Assembly: GCF_000261365.1 (NCBI RefSeq)
Contig: NZ_AJVC01000001.1
Span: 293,192-357,191, forward strand
DNA from: Herbaspirillum sp. GW103
GTDB taxonomy: Bacteria; Pseudomonadota; Gammaproteobacteria; Burkholderiales; Burkholderiaceae_D
DNA length: 64,000 nt
Reading direction: 5' to 3'
In this document: positions 39,707 to 48,733 of the stretch, piece after piece
Position numbering within the stretch: the first letter of the stretch is position 1
How the letters are laid out: each line of letters opens with the position of its first letter
Notes under the pieces: generated by a model
The model's input: the letters and a program-made list of their open reading frames with translations, nothing else
Told to the model about the DNA's origin: nothing
The model's database searches: none
Position numbers and translations under genes: made by a program

Positions 39707-40270
39707 ATGAGCGACGTAGCCGAAAAAAACGCACTGGCACAGGAAGTTCAGGCCCGCGGCGTGCGCATCAAGCTGGCGCTGGACCGGTGGGAGCGCGAAG
39801 AAGCACGTCGCTTGCGCCGTGACGTTTTCTGCACCGAGCAGGGGGTCTTCCGCGACGATGATACCGATGCCATCGATGACATTGCCATGCCCATTGTGGC
39901 CGTACTGGAACACGATGACGGTTGTCGTGAAGTCGTAGGAACGGTGCGCATCCACGAATCTGCGGCAGGTGTCTGGCACGGTTCGCGCCTGGCCGTGGCG
40001 CAGCATGCGCGCCGTATCGGTTCGGTCGGCAGCGGCCTCATCAGGCTGGCCGTCTGCACCGCCCATGCGCATGGTTGCCATACTTTCCTGGCCCAGGTGC
40101 AGAGCCAGAATGCAGAGCTGTTCCGGCGTCTGCACTGGCACACCCTGGCCGAGATCGAAGTGCACGGGCTGCCGCATCATCAGATGCAGGCGGACCTGGG
40201 CTTTTATCCGCCCATCAGTGACGGCGATATCGGTTTCCTGGTGGGTGGCCGCGAGGAGCGCCGGCCATGA
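39707..40270 (+). CDS. MSMEG_0567/Sll0786-family N-acetyltransferase (Nit1C)
   Basis: This 187-residue GNAT-fold protein has VFCTEQGVFRDDDTD near the N-terminus and the acetyl-CoA-binding region RLAVAQHARRIGSVGSGLIRLAV, where the usual Q/RxxGxG/A loop appears as RRIGSVGSG. The acceptor is unknown. AAAGGAA precedes the ATG at 39707, one base after the radical SAM stop. Its end overlaps the AIR-synthase-like gene by 4 nt (ATGA), so the cluster is tightly translationally coupled. In other genomes this family is sometimes fused to the following AIR-synthase-like domain. Confidence 0.9.
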   Translation: MSDVAEKNALAQEVQARGVRIKLALDRWEREEARRLRRDVFCTEQGVFRDDDTDAIDDIAMPIVAVLEHDDGCREVVGTVRIHESAAGVWHGSRLAVAQHARRIGSVGSGLIRLAVCTAHAHGCHTFLAQVQSQNAELFRRLHWHTLAEIEVHGLPHHQMQADLGFYPPISDGDIGFLVGGREERRP

Positions 40271-41268
40271 ACGCGCGCGACACCTCGTCCTCGCTGGCGC
40301 AGATCGTGCAGGATCTGCGCGCCTCGCGCGGCATCGCCCACAAGCGCGATATCGACGCGGTGGTGCAGGCTTTGCCGCTGGCGCCGGCCATGCAGCACCA
40401 GGGCCATACGCTGGCCGTGGGCGATGATTGCGCAGCCATTCCCGATGGCGATGGCTACCTGCTCTTTGCCATCGAAGGCTTCATCAACGAGTTCGTCCAA
40501 CAGCAGCCGTGGTTTGCCGGTTACTGCGGGGTGATGGTCAACGTCAGCGACATCTACGCCATGGGCGGCCGTCCGCTGGCGGTGGTCGATGCCCTGTGGA
40601 GCCGTGGCGGCGAGGCCGCGCAGCCCATCCTCGCCGGACTGGCCGAGGGGGCGCGCGTGTATGGCGTACCGCTGGTGGGCGGGCACAGCAATCGCCGCAA
40701 TGACCGCGAGCAGCTGTCGGTGTCCATCATCGGCCGGGCCAGGCGCTTGCTGACCAGTTTCGATGCCCGCAGCGGAGAACACCTGGTGGCCGCCATCGAT
40801 CTGCGCGGCCGCTTCCAGGAACCCTATGCCTACTGGAACGCCAGTACCGGCGCGCCCGCCGAGCGCCTGCGCGCCGACCTTGAATTGCTGCCCGAACTGG
40901 CCGAGCAGGGCCTGGCGCGCGCTGCCAAGGACATCAGCATGGCCGGCGTGATCGGTACCGCCCTGATGCTGCTGGAGTGTTCCGGCAAGGGCGCGGTGAT
41001 TGACCTTGATGCTTTGCCTTGTCCGCCGGGAGTGGATTTCACGCGCTGGCTCACGGCTTTCCCCAGTTACGGTTTCCTGCTCAGCGTGGCCGACGATGAC
41101 CTGCCTGAGGTCTTGGCGCGCTTTGCGGCACGCGACATCGCGGCCGCCTCCATCGGGCGCATCGACGACAGCGGCCAGCTCGATCTGTGCATGCAAGGGC
41201 AGCGCCTGCCGTTCTGGAATCTCAATGACGAAGCGCTGATCGGCTGCGCTTTGCGCCGGGAGGCATGA
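40267..41268 (+). CDS. Sll0787-family AIR-synthase-like protein (Nit1C)
   Basis: This 333-residue protein has the two-domain PurM/ThiL/SelD fold. The ATP-binding start is [21 protein letters not shown], followed by [20 protein letters not shown] and GGHSNRR. Enzymes of this fold phosphorylate a substrate carbonyl or amide oxygen using ATP; the substrate here is unknown. It overlaps the GNAT gene by 4 nt and abuts the glycosyltransferase gene with no gap. A role in building a small molecule with the neighbouring radical SAM and glycosyltransferase is inference. Confidence 0.9.
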   Translation: MNARDTSSSLAQIVQDLRASRGIAHKRDIDAVVQALPLAPAMQHQGHTLAVGDDCAAIPDGDGYLLFAIEGFINEFVQQQPWFAGYCGVMVNVSDIYAMGGRPLAVVDALWSRGGEAAQPILAGLAEGARVYGVPLVGGHSNRRNDREQLSVSIIGRARRLLTSFDARSGEHLVAAIDLRGRFQEPYAYWNASTGAPAERLRADLELLPELAEQGLARAAKDISMAGVIGTALMLLECSGKGAVIDLDALPCPPGVDFTRWLTAFPSYGFLLSVADDDLPEVLARFAARDIAAASIGRIDDSGQLDLCMQGQRLPFWNLNDEALIGCALRREA

Positions 41269-42462
41269 ATGCAGCTGTCATCACACCTGCGCATCGCCAT
41301 GCTGACCCATTCCGTCAACCCGCGCGGCGGCGTGGTGCATGCGCTGCAACTGGCGGAGAGCTTGCAGGCACTGGGTCACGAGACCACGCTGTTCGCGCCC
41401 GATGCACGCGGCCGTGGACTGTTCCGGCGCGCCGCCTGCACCTTCCATGCGGTGCCGGGGCCGGTGTATTGCGCGGACGTGGCCGACATGGTGCGCCAGC
41501 GCATCGATGATTACCTGCACTGCTTCGAGCAGATCGACATGGCGCGCTTCGATATCTGCCATGCCCAGGATTCCATCAGCGCCAATGCGCTGGCCACGTT
41601 GACGGAGCGCGGCGTGATCGACGGCTATGTGCGCACCGTACACCATCTCGACCAGTTCGACGATGTGCGGCTGCATGACTGGCAGGAGCGCGGCTATCGC
41701 GCTGCCGACCTGGTGCTGTGCGTCAGCCGCACCTGGCAGGACATCCTGCAGCGCGAGCACGGTATTCGTGCCGAGCTGGTCGCCAATGGTGTCGATATGG
41801 CGCGCTACGCTCCTCGCCAGGGGCTGCATGAGCAGACCCTGCGTCAGTCGCTTGGCCTGGTCGGTGCGCCTTTGCTGCTGGCCGTGGGCGGCGTGGAGCC
41901 GCGCAAGAATACGCTGGGCATCCTGCAGGCCTTCCTGCGCCTGCGCCGCGTCTACCCGCAGGCGCAACTGGTCATTGCGGGCGGCGCCAGCGTGCTCGAT
42001 CACGCCGGCTACCAGCGCGCGTTTCAGGGCGAGCTGGAGGCAGCGTCCCTGCCTGCCGGGGTCGTGCGCATTCTGGGCGAGGTGGGGGATGCCGACATGC
42101 CTGCACTGTTCCGCTGTGCCGATGCGCTGGTGTTTCCTTCCCTGAAGGAGGGCTTCGGCCTGGTGGTACTGGAGGCCATGGCCAGCGGCGTGCCGGTGGT
42201 GGTCTCGCGCATCGCGCCCTTTACCGAATATCTCGATGGCGACTGCTGTGCCTGGGTTGATCCGAATGATCCCGCTGCGATTGCTGCCGGCATCGCCCAT
42301 GCACTGGACCCGGCTGCGCGCATGGCCATGGTGGAGGCGGGTGCGGACGTGTGCGCGCGTTTTTCGTGGGCGCGCTCGGCAAGCCGCCATGTGGCGCTTT
42401 ATGAAAATTTCATCAGCCGCTGTCCAGTAGCGGCCTCATTCCAAGAGGAACACCATGCCTGA
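41269..42462 (+). CDS. MSMEG_0565-family glycosyltransferase (Nit1C)
   Basis: This 397-residue GT4-type (GT-B fold) enzyme has the N-terminal THSVNPRGGVVHALQLAESL loop, a central VANGVDMARY and GGVEPRKNTLGILQAF, and the C-terminal nucleotide-sugar site FPSLKEGFGLVVLEAMASGVPVV. The conserved E-x7-E is visible there. It would transfer a sugar to an unknown cytoplasmic acceptor. The ATG directly follows the upstream TGA. Its end overlaps the MSMEG_0570 gene by 8 nt. Its presence implies that the pathway makes a glycosylated product or passes through a sugar intermediate. Confidence 0.9.
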   Translation: MQLSSHLRIAMLTHSVNPRGGVVHALQLAESLQALGHETTLFAPDARGRGLFRRAACTFHAVPGPVYCADVADMVRQRIDDYLHCFEQIDMARFDICHAQDSISANALATLTERGVIDGYVRTVHHLDQFDDVRLHDWQERGYRAADLVLCVSRTWQDILQREHGIRAELVANGVDMARYAPRQGLHEQTLRQSLGLVGAPLLLAVGGVEPRKNTLGILQAFLRLRRVYPQAQLVIAGGASVLDHAGYQRAFQGELEAASLPAGVVRILGEVGDADMPALFRCADALVFPSLKEGFGLVVLEAMASGVPVVVSRIAPFTEYLDGDCCAWVDPNDPAAIAAGIAHALDPAARMAMVEAGADVCARFSWARSASRHVALYENFISRCPVAASFQEEHHA

Positions 42463-42742
42463 AATGCACTTTCGTGTCCGCTGGCCGGACGATACCGTCA
42501 CCGATTGCTACTCGCCTTCGCTGGTGGTCAAGGAACACCTGGAGGCTGGCCGCACCTATGCCCTGGCCGAGTTCGTCGAGCGCAGTGCTACGGCACTGAA
42601 CATCGGCAGCGAGCGGGTGCGGCAGAAGTATGGCTTTGCCTGCTCATCGGCGCTGGACCAGTTGCGCCGCATCGAAGAAACGGCGGCCCGCTTCGAGGGC
42701 ACTGCCGATCCCGTGGTCCGGGTCGAATCCTTCATTCCCTGA
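42455..42742 (+). CDS. MSMEG_0570-family small protein (Nit1C)
   Basis: This 95-residue protein has the family sequence PEMHFRVRWPDDTVTDCYSPSLVV and ends in VRVESFIP. It has no signal peptide or membrane segment. The function is unknown; the size and the 8-nt overlap with the glycosyltransferase gene suggest an accessory or carrier role. AAGAGGAACACC precedes the ATG, and an identical 16-nt block precedes the next gene. The family occurs essentially only in Nit1C clusters. Confidence 0.88.
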   Translation: MPEMHFRVRWPDDTVTDCYSPSLVVKEHLEAGRTYALAEFVERSATALNIGSERVRQKYGFACSSALDQLRRIEETAARFEGTADPVVRVESFIP

Positions 42743-42806
42743 TCAGGCCCTGATCACCTCGTCACCGACTTTCCATTCAACACGACATCACTGCAAGAGG
42801 AACACC

Positions 42807-44090
42807 ATGTCCACCCAAGCCCAAGGCGCAGCGCGCCATCACGGCGTCATCATCATCGGCGGCGGCCAGGCTGGCCTGTCCATCAGCTGGTATCTGAAGC
42901 AGGCCGGCATCGATCACCTGGTGCTGGAAAAACACCAGGTCGGCCACGCCTGGCGCCATGAGCGCTGGGACACGTTCTGCCTGGTCACGCCCAACTGGCA
43001 ATGCAATCTGCCCGGCTATCCTTATCGCGGCGACGATCCCTACGGTTTCATGAAGAAAGACGAGATCGTGGCCTACATCGATGGCTTCGTAGCCAGCTTC
43101 CAGCCACCGGTGCGCGAAGGCGTGACCGTCGAGAAGCTCTGGCGCGTGGGCCATCGCTGGCACATCACTGCCAGCGATGGCGCCTACACGGCCGATCAGG
43201 TGGTGGTCGCCGTCGGCGGCTATCACATCCCGGTGGTGCCGCGCGCCGCCGAGCGTCTGCCGGCCGACATCGTGCAGATCCACTCCAGCCAGTACCTCAA
43301 TGCGCAATCGTTGCCGGAGGGCGAAGTGCTGGTGGTCGGCACCGGCCAGTCCGGCTGCCAGATTGCCGAAGACCTGCATCTGGCCGGTCGCCGCGTGCAC
43401 CTCGGCGTGGGCGAGGCACCGCGCGTGGCGCGCACCTATCGCGGCAAGGACGTGGTGGAATGGCTGGACAAGATGAAGTACTACGATCTCCCCGTGGACC
43501 AGCACCCGCTGGGCACGGGCGTGCGCGAGAAGACCAATCACTACGTGACCGGGCGCGATGGCGGACGCGACATCGACCTGCGCAAGTTCGCGCTGGAAGG
43601 CATGCAGCTCTACGGCAAGTTCGAAGGACTGGAAGGCGACGTGGTACGTTTCGGTGGCGGTCTCAAGGGCTATCTCGACGAAGCCGATGCGGTCTCCGAA
43701 AGCATCAAGGACAGCATCGACAAGTTCATCGCCGCGCAGCAGATCGAGGCACCCACGGAGGCGCGCTACGTGCCCGTGTGGCAGCCTCCGGCAGAGGAAC
43801 TGCGCACGCTGGATTTGCGCGGGCGCGACATCTCGGCGGTGGTGTGGTGCATTGGTTTTCGTACCGATTTCAGCTGGATCGCCGAGCCCATCTTTGACGG
43901 TCGTGGCTATCCCGGCCATGAGCGCGGCGTGACGGCTGCCCCCGGTCTGTACTTCCTCGGCTTGCCGTGGCAATACACCTGGGGATCGGGTCGCTTCTCG
44001 GGCATCGACCGTGATGCGCGCTACCTGTTCGATCACATCACGGCCTTGCGCACCCAGGCCGGCCAGCCGACGCTGTCGCAAGCCGCCTGA
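42807..44090 (+). CDS. MSMEG_0569-family flavin-dependent oxidoreductase (Nit1C)
   Basis: This 427-residue flavoprotein monooxygenase-like enzyme has the FAD motif [11 protein letters not shown] (about residues 16-26) and a second dinucleotide motif [13 protein letters not shown] for NADPH. It resembles flavin-containing and Baeyer-Villiger type monooxygenases, so oxidation of an N or C centre is plausible. The start at 42807 is fixed by AAGAGGAACACC; the longer frame upstream overlaps the previous gene. It is the last gene of the eight-gene cluster. The family also acts in some cyanide-degrading strains, but the reaction is not defined. Confidence 0.9.
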   Translation: MSTQAQGAARHHGVIIIGGGQAGLSISWYLKQAGIDHLVLEKHQVGHAWRHERWDTFCLVTPNWQCNLPGYPYRGDDPYGFMKKDEIVAYIDGFVASFQPPVREGVTVEKLWRVGHRWHITASDGAYTADQVVVAVGGYHIPVVPRAAERLPADIVQIHSSQYLNAQSLPEGEVLVVGTGQSGCQIAEDLHLAGRRVHLGVGEAPRVARTYRGKDVVEWLDKMKYYDLPVDQHPLGTGVREKTNHYVTGRDGGRDIDLRKFALEGMQLYGKFEGLEGDVVRFGGGLKGYLDEADAVSESIKDSIDKFIAAQQIEAPTEARYVPVWQPPAEELRTLDLRGRDISAVVWCIGFRTDFSWIAEPIFDGRGYPGHERGVTAAPGLYFLGLPWQYTWGSGRFSGIDRDARYLFDHITALRTQAGQPTLSQAA

Positions 44091-44157
44091 GCCTGAGCGA
44101 GAGACGCGTGCGTCGGCCAGCGTCAAACTGCCTTGGCGATTGTCTCTCCGTTAGCCT

Positions 44158-45417
44158 CTAGCTGTCGTGGCGCTGTTGCCGTCCGCTCAGGAGGGCGACC
44201 TGCTGAGACAAGCGTTCGCGCAGCAGGGTTTGCCATTGCTGATCGAGGCAATCTGCAAGCTCGTCAAAGCTGGCCGTGATGCGTACCAGCAGCTTGTCGA
44301 GCCAAGTTGCGGCCTCCTCGCGACTGGCAAATCCGAAACGATGGGCGTCAGCCAGAACGGCCTCTCGGGAAATGTCGAAGCGCCCCTGTGATAGCTGCAT
44401 GTGCAGACGGGCGGGCGTTTCCACCGGGTTCGGCACCACGTCAAACGCGGGTGCGAGGCGCCAGCGGCGATCGTCTTCCTGATAGACGATCGCATGATTG
44501 CGCACATGGTCATCATCGTTGCCGCAGACGGCATTGAACACCATGCGCCCAAACAGTTCGATACGGTCTTCACTTGGCGCACCCGCCAACCTGAGTTCTT
44601 CGGCCAGACGCGGATAGCTCCAGCGGTCCGTCTCGTGACGCCCCGGATATTCAGCCTGCAGCAAGGAGGCGGCGCTCACGCACATGTGGCGTTGCTGACC
44701 TGTGCGGTCAAACCTGAGAACCCGTACCGTCTTTCTGCCGCCGGCTTGGGCGTGATAGACGGTTTCGGCAAAGTGCAATCCACTGGCCCTACCCCATTGC
44801 TGCCCGACGTGCTCAAGCAGGGGAACAGGGCCAGCGTCTGTGGCAATCTCCGGCTTGATCAGCCAAAACTGGCCGTTGTCGCCTCGCACCGTCGCCTTGG
44901 GCCGCGCACCGCCGACGCTGGCGGTCTGGACCAGCCGTTTGCGAAGGCTGGCACGGATGGCAGGACGATGTTCCGCCAGTGCTGCCAGTTCTTCAATCAC
45001 TTCATTGAGTTGAGGCAGGCCAGGCGTGTTGATTTGCGCACCGGGCGGCTTGGTACTTGTGCCCACGGCGAGCGCCCCCCAGCGGTCCAGATTGCTGGCC
45101 TTGAGCAGGTATTGCAGCGGCGGAGCATCTTCCGAAAGATTGTGTGCGCGGCGCAGCAGCGCTTGCCCCCAGGCATCCGGGCAGGCGTCGCGTAACACGT
45201 CATGCAGACCTTGATACCGTTGTGCCCGGAAATCCCTATCCGGCAAAAACCTCAAGTTCTGCGGGTCAATGGTCCAGGTATGCCCGGCCTCGATGTAAGA
45301 GGGGGCATACCTGAAAAATCCTTCGCCAGGACCGCCCGTCTTGTACCGGCCAACGGTGACCCACTGACCATTGTCGGGACGCTGCAGATAGACATAGACC
45401 GGTTTAGAAATAGTCAT
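44158..45417 (-). CDS. hipA: HipA-family serine/threonine kinase toxin
   Basis: This 419-residue HipA-type kinase has SVGGARPKA (S167, equivalent to the autophosphorylated S150 of E. coli HipA), the ATP-binding K188 in LIKPE, the catalytic NDDDHVRNH near 300-308 and the metal-binding D326 in APAFDVVPN. E. coli HipA phosphorylates glutamyl-tRNA synthetase and causes persistence; the target here is unknown. The ATG at 45417 gives a 14-nt overlap with hipB, so translation of toxin depends on antitoxin. All catalytic residues look intact, so the toxin should be active. It is convergent with the Nit1C cluster. Confidence 0.9.
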   Translation of the reverse strand: MTISKPVYVYLQRPDNGQWVTVGRYKTGGPGEGFFRYAPSYIEAGHTWTIDPQNLRFLPDRDFRAQRYQGLHDVLRDACPDAWGQALLRRAHNLSEDAPPLQYLLKASNLDRWGALAVGTSTKPPGAQINTPGLPQLNEVIEELAALAEHRPAIRASLRKRLVQTASVGGARPKATVRGDNGQFWLIKPEIATDAGPVPLLEHVGQQWGRASGLHFAETVYHAQAGGRKTVRVLRFDRTGQQRHMCVSAASLLQAEYPGRHETDRWSYPRLAEELRLAGAPSEDRIELFGRMVFNAVCGNDDDHVRNHAIVYQEDDRRWRLAPAFDVVPNPVETPARLHMQLSQGRFDISREAVLADAHRFGFASREEAATWLDKLLVRITASFDELADCLDQQWQTLLRERLSQQVALLSGRQQRHDS

Positions 45418-45739
45418 CGTCGGCAGCTCCCTTTTTCTCCCGGCTGGTTCTGACACGCTGACCGTAGTCTCCTTGCCAAAGCTCGGCAGGCAATGCCGGT
45501 ACGGCCTGGTCGAACAGGCCCAGCGCAAGAAGCGCAGTCAGATAGGCGCCCACGCCGGCACCGGGATCGCCTTTTTCCATCCTGGCCAGCGTCACCCGCG
45601 AGATTCCCAGCCGGGCAGACAGATCATTGGCAGTGATGCGCTGGCGCAGGCGCTGGGTGGCAATACATTTGCCCCAGGTCGTCAGACGTTCCTGTATCAG
45701 CGTTGGCCAGTCTTGTGCCGTGGAGAGTTTCTTGGGCAT
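45404..45739 (-). CDS. hipB: HipB-type antitoxin and autorepressor
   Basis: This 111-residue Xre-family protein has a helix-turn-helix at about residues 37-56 (NDLSARLGISRVTLARMEKG). The acidic tail ends DDDYF. It should bind HipA and repress the operon. It overlaps hipA by 14 nt. Two 27-nt direct repeats upstream overlap perfect TATAAT boxes on the minus strand, as expected for autorepression. Confidence 0.9.
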   Translation of the reverse strand: MPKKLSTAQDWPTLIQERLTTWGKCIATQRLRQRITANDLSARLGISRVTLARMEKGDPGAGVGAYLTALLALGLFDQAVPALPAELWQGDYGQRVRTSREKKGAADDDYF

Positions 45740-45753
45740 GCTTTTCTCCGTTC

Positions 45754-45780
45754 ATAGATGTGACATTATAAGGGTTAATG
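45754..45780. promoter_or_regulatory. hipBA operator-like repeat 1
   Basis: This 27-nt sequence begins ATAGATGTGACATTATA and matches repeat 2 at 22 of 27 positions. It overlaps a minus-strand TATAAT (45770-45765), 26 nt upstream of hipB. Confidence 0.6.
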
Positions 45781-45817
45781 AATTATCTATGTTCGTCTAT
45801 CATTCATTGTTTGTATT

Positions 45818-45844
45818 ATAGATGTAACCTTATATGATTTAATG
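45818..45844. promoter_or_regulatory. hipBA operator-like repeat 2
   Basis: This 27-nt sequence begins ATAGATGTAACCTTATA. It is 64 nt from repeat 1 start to start and overlaps a second TATAAT on the minus strand (45820-45815). Confidence 0.6.
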
Positions 45845-46254
45845 TCATCTCTATGATGCGCATGATATGGACTCCTTACCGCCTCACCCTCCCTTTGTCA
45901 TGGCGATACGGCAGCTGCTGCAATTCATCCAGGTCGGCATGGTTCCAGCACACCCCGATGGCTGTACTGCCTTCGCGCATGTTGCGCAACAGATGGCGGT
46001 GCCGGGGAAGTGATCATCTTTGGTCCGGGCTTTTCGCAGATGACTTTGGCGCTTCCTCTCACCATGCCGGGCATCCTCATCAGCCTGTGCGGATCGATGA
46101 TCTCGGTGAGTTCCGTGACTATCTCATCGCGCCCCCATCTCTCCCGTCAAACAGGAAACAGGCCCCAATCTCCCACTCAGCTCATCTGCTCATCCTACCT
46201 CTGCGCGCGCTATAGTTGGCGCACTCTGACTCATCGACCTCCTACCGCGCCAAG

Positions 46255-47193
46255 ATGAAAAACCACGCCATGGATTACCTGCCCCGCATGGTGATCTTCT
46301 CCCGCGTCGTCGAACTGGGGGCCTTTTCCAAGGCCGCTCGCGAACTGGGACTGACCTCTTCCTCGGTCAGCCAGCACATCAGTGCGCTCGAATCCATTCT
46401 CGGTACCACCCTGCTGCACCGGACCACCCGCAAGCTCAGCCTGACCGAAGCCGGCCAGGGTTTCTATGCCCACTGCGCACGCATCGTTGCCCTGGCCAAC
46501 GAGGCCCGCGATGCCACCGAGAGCCTGCACAAGGAACTGGTGGGTGAACTGCGTATCGCCGCCTCCAGCTTCATGGCTCCCGAATACCTGGTGCCCGCCC
46601 TGGAACATTTCATCCGCAGCCATCCCCAGCTGCGCATCAGCATCGACGTCTGCGATCACAACGTCGATCTCATGGATCACAGCGTCGACCTGGCCCTGCG
46701 CGTTGGCAAGACACCCGGCCCCGCCGATATCCCGCTGGCCCGCATGCAAGCCGTGCTGTGCGCGGCACCGGCCTACCTGACGGGGCGGCCACCGATTCGT
46801 CGCCCCGAGGATCTGCTGCAACAGCAGATGCTGTTCTTCACCCCCCATGCGCCCGATGCCATCGTCGAGCTCACGCTCCACCATCGCACCGGGCAGTGCG
46901 CGCAGATGCGGCTCAGTCCACGCATCACCGCCAACCACGCACGTTCGGTGCGGCAGCTGGCGCTCCAGGGACACGGTATCGGCCGCTTCCTGCGCAGCAA
47001 GGTACAAGCCGATCTGGAGGCAGGGCGGCTGGTCGAGGTGCTGCCGGAGTGGTCGCTGGAGGGATTCTGGGCCTTCATCACCACCCGCCACCGTGACGCG
47101 GTGCCCGCCAAGATCCTGGCCTGCATTGCGCAGATCGAGGAATATTTCGCACGTCGGCATCCGCCTGAAGACGGAGATCGGCCGGCGCGGTGA
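46255..47193 (+). CDS. LysR-family regulator
   Basis: This 312-residue protein has the LysR winged helix (FSRVVELGAFSKAARELGLTSSSVSQHISALESILGTTLLHRTTRKLSLTEAG) and a substrate-binding domain with the AFDEFAP-like layout of the group acting on aromatic or amino acid pathways. It lies 466 nt upstream of the 2-oxoadipate dioxygenase gene in the same direction and may regulate it, though LysR genes are more often divergent. The ATG at 46255 has no clear ribosome-binding site; ATG 46270 is an alternative. The ligand is unknown. Confidence 0.88.
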   Translation: MKNHAMDYLPRMVIFSRVVELGAFSKAARELGLTSSSVSQHISALESILGTTLLHRTTRKLSLTEAGQGFYAHCARIVALANEARDATESLHKELVGELRIAASSFMAPEYLVPALEHFIRSHPQLRISIDVCDHNVDLMDHSVDLALRVGKTPGPADIPLARMQAVLCAAPAYLTGRPPIRRPEDLLQQQMLFFTPHAPDAIVELTLHHRTGQCAQMRLSPRITANHARSVRQLALQGHGIGRFLRSKVQADLEAGRLVEVLPEWSLEGFWAFITTRHRDAVPAKILACIAQIEEYFARRHPPEDGDRPAR

Positions 47194-47659
47194 GGTCAGA
47201 CTCTCTTCGCATTGTTCAATTTGATTAACGAGTTCATTCGTAAAAGGACGGCTAATCAAATTGTCCTGCTTGTAATACAGTTCCCCTGTCGTTCCCTGTC
47301 GGTCATGTGTCGGGGGGCACTGCGGGCGAAAGCTCGCGCCGGCGCTGCGTCACCGTGGAGGGGGTTTTCGGTGTGCAGCACTGTAGAGGGAAGAGGGCGA
47401 TGCCGAACCATCGCAGGATGCACCCGACTTTCCTCTCCGGGACGACCGTCAATGGACAGATCAGGCATCTGCTCGGCATCGTGATCGACATTGGCATCAA
47501 CGGCTCCCGCCAGTCCCGCGCGGGTCCGTGTTCGTCTCTCCATAGTCCCCTCTTGCATGAGTAAAAGGCATTGAAGCCTCAGAAATAATCGTTTTATTCC
47601 GACCCCAAGCTGCCCTTACCATGAGGCTATCTCATAGTCACCCGGTCAAAGGCACGCAA
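47194..47659. other. Spacer with an AT-rich inverted repeat
   Basis: This 466-base region lies between the LysR gene and hglS. It holds an 11-bp inverted repeat just after the LysR stop and no supported gene. Short frames on both strands are low-complexity Arg/Ser-rich shadows. Confidence 0.5.
47217..47263. repeat. 11-bp perfect inverted repeat
   Basis: CAATTTGATTA (47217-47227) and TAATCAAATTG (47253-47263) are perfect complements 25 nt apart. It is AT-rich in a GC-rich setting. There is no T-run, so it is not a standard terminator; a regulator-binding dyad is possible. Confidence 0.5.
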
Positions 47660-48733
47660 ATGACGATCTCCGCGCAGCACAGCAATCTCCATCAACTCCT
47701 GCTTTCCCACTACGGCGACGAGGCCCTGGTGCAGCGCCAGTTCGCGCGCCTGGAAGTCCCTGCCTCGACCCTGCGTCCGGCAGCCGCCGAGGTCTCGCGC
47801 CTGGAACTGGCGCAGGCCCTGAACATGCTGCTCTTCGAAGGCCTGCTGCAACAGGTCGCCACCGGTCGTGACTACGTGGCCGATGCCGAGCGCGAGGGCG
47901 TGAAGATCTGCTTCGACCACGGTGCCGTGCGTACCGTGCGCCTGGGCCGCGACAGCGGTTTCCCTGATGGCGAAACGCTCTTCACCAGCGTGCTGCTGCC
48001 GCTGGGCTACCAGCAGACCGGCACCTACCCGCTGGCGCGCATCAAGATGACCGGCCGCGTCTATACCCACATCGACGACGCTGAACAGATCGCCCAGTTC
48101 TTCGTGAGCGAACTGCATCCGGAACAGTTCTCGCCCCAGTTCCAGCAGACCGTGGATGCCGTGCTGGCGACGTCGCGCAATCCGCTCTCCGATGAGGTGC
48201 TGGCCCTGCTGGCCAAGCTCTCCGCACAAGGCAAGCTGGGCATGGACGAGGCCAGGCGCCTGCTGCCCTCGATGCTCAAGTGCTTCGCCCGCCATCACGA
48301 CCTGCCGACCCTGGCGCAATACGAAACGCTCAAGGCCGAATCCGCCGAGATGGCCTGGATCTCCACTGAAGGCAATGCCTTCAATCACGCCACCGACCGT
48401 GTCTCCGACGTGGTCGCCACCGCCGAGCGCCAGCGCCAGCTGGGCCGTCCCATCAAGGATCAGGTGGAAGTCTCGCGCAATGGCCGCGTGCGCCAGACCG
48501 CCTTCCGTGCGGTCAAGGTCGATTACCAGTTGCAGGATGAGGATGGCCAGCCGGTCGCCGTCACCGTGCCGGGTTCGTTCTACGAATTCATCTCGCGTGA
48601 CTATTTCGCCGACGAGGCCGGCCAGCGCAAGCTGGACCTGACGTTTGACAGCGGCAACGCGCAAGGCATCTTCAAAATGACCGAGGCGGTGGCCCCCGGT
48701 GCGGCCAGCGACGAGGCGGCCAGTGTCTGCTGA
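47660..48733 (+). CDS. hglS: 2-oxoadipate dioxygenase/decarboxylase (DUF1338, HglS-like)
   Basis: This 357-residue protein belongs to the DUF1338 family. HglS uses Fe(II) and O2 to convert 2-oxoadipate to D-2-hydroxyglutarate in lysine catabolism. The residues known in Pseudomonas HglS (H70, R74, H226 and E294) have counterparts with matching spacing: H87, R91, H243 and E309. It is shorter than HglS/YdcJ (about 450), so it is a compact variant. It overlaps the next gene, a D-2-hydroxyglutarate dehydrogenase, by 11 nt. The ATG at 47660 is preferred; 47621 is an alternative. Confidence 0.85.
   Translation: MTISAQHSNLHQLLLSHYGDEALVQRQFARLEVPASTLRPAAAEVSRLELAQALNMLLFEGLLQQVATGRDYVADAEREGVKICFDHGAVRTVRLGRDSGFPDGETLFTSVLLPLGYQQTGTYPLARIKMTGRVYTHIDDAEQIAQFFVSELHPEQFSPQFQQTVDAVLATSRNPLSDEVLALLAKLSAQGKLGMDEARRLLPSMLKCFARHHDLPTLAQYETLKAESAEMAWISTEGNAFNHATDRVSDVVATAERQRQLGRPIKDQVEVSRNGRVRQTAFRAVKVDYQLQDEDGQPVAVTVPGSFYEFISRDYFADEAGQRKLDLTFDSGNAQGIFKMTEAVAPGAASDEAASVC

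Larger units (their letters stand above)
45740..46254. other. hipBA control region and a degraded coding region
   Basis: The first 110 bases are AT-rich and hold the hipBA promoters and operators. From about 46150 back to 45870 the minus strand shows protein-like sequence broken by a frame change: one frame reads EIVTELTEIIDPHRLM...PGPKM, another LLRNMREGSTAIGVCWN...DELQQLP before a stop near 45880. It may be a small gene remnant; its family was not recognised. Confidence 0.35.

Noticed and set aside
44099..44148. GAGAGAC/GTCTCTC inverted repeat after Nit1C
   Set aside because: The loop is 36 nt and no T-run follows; too weak to call a terminator.
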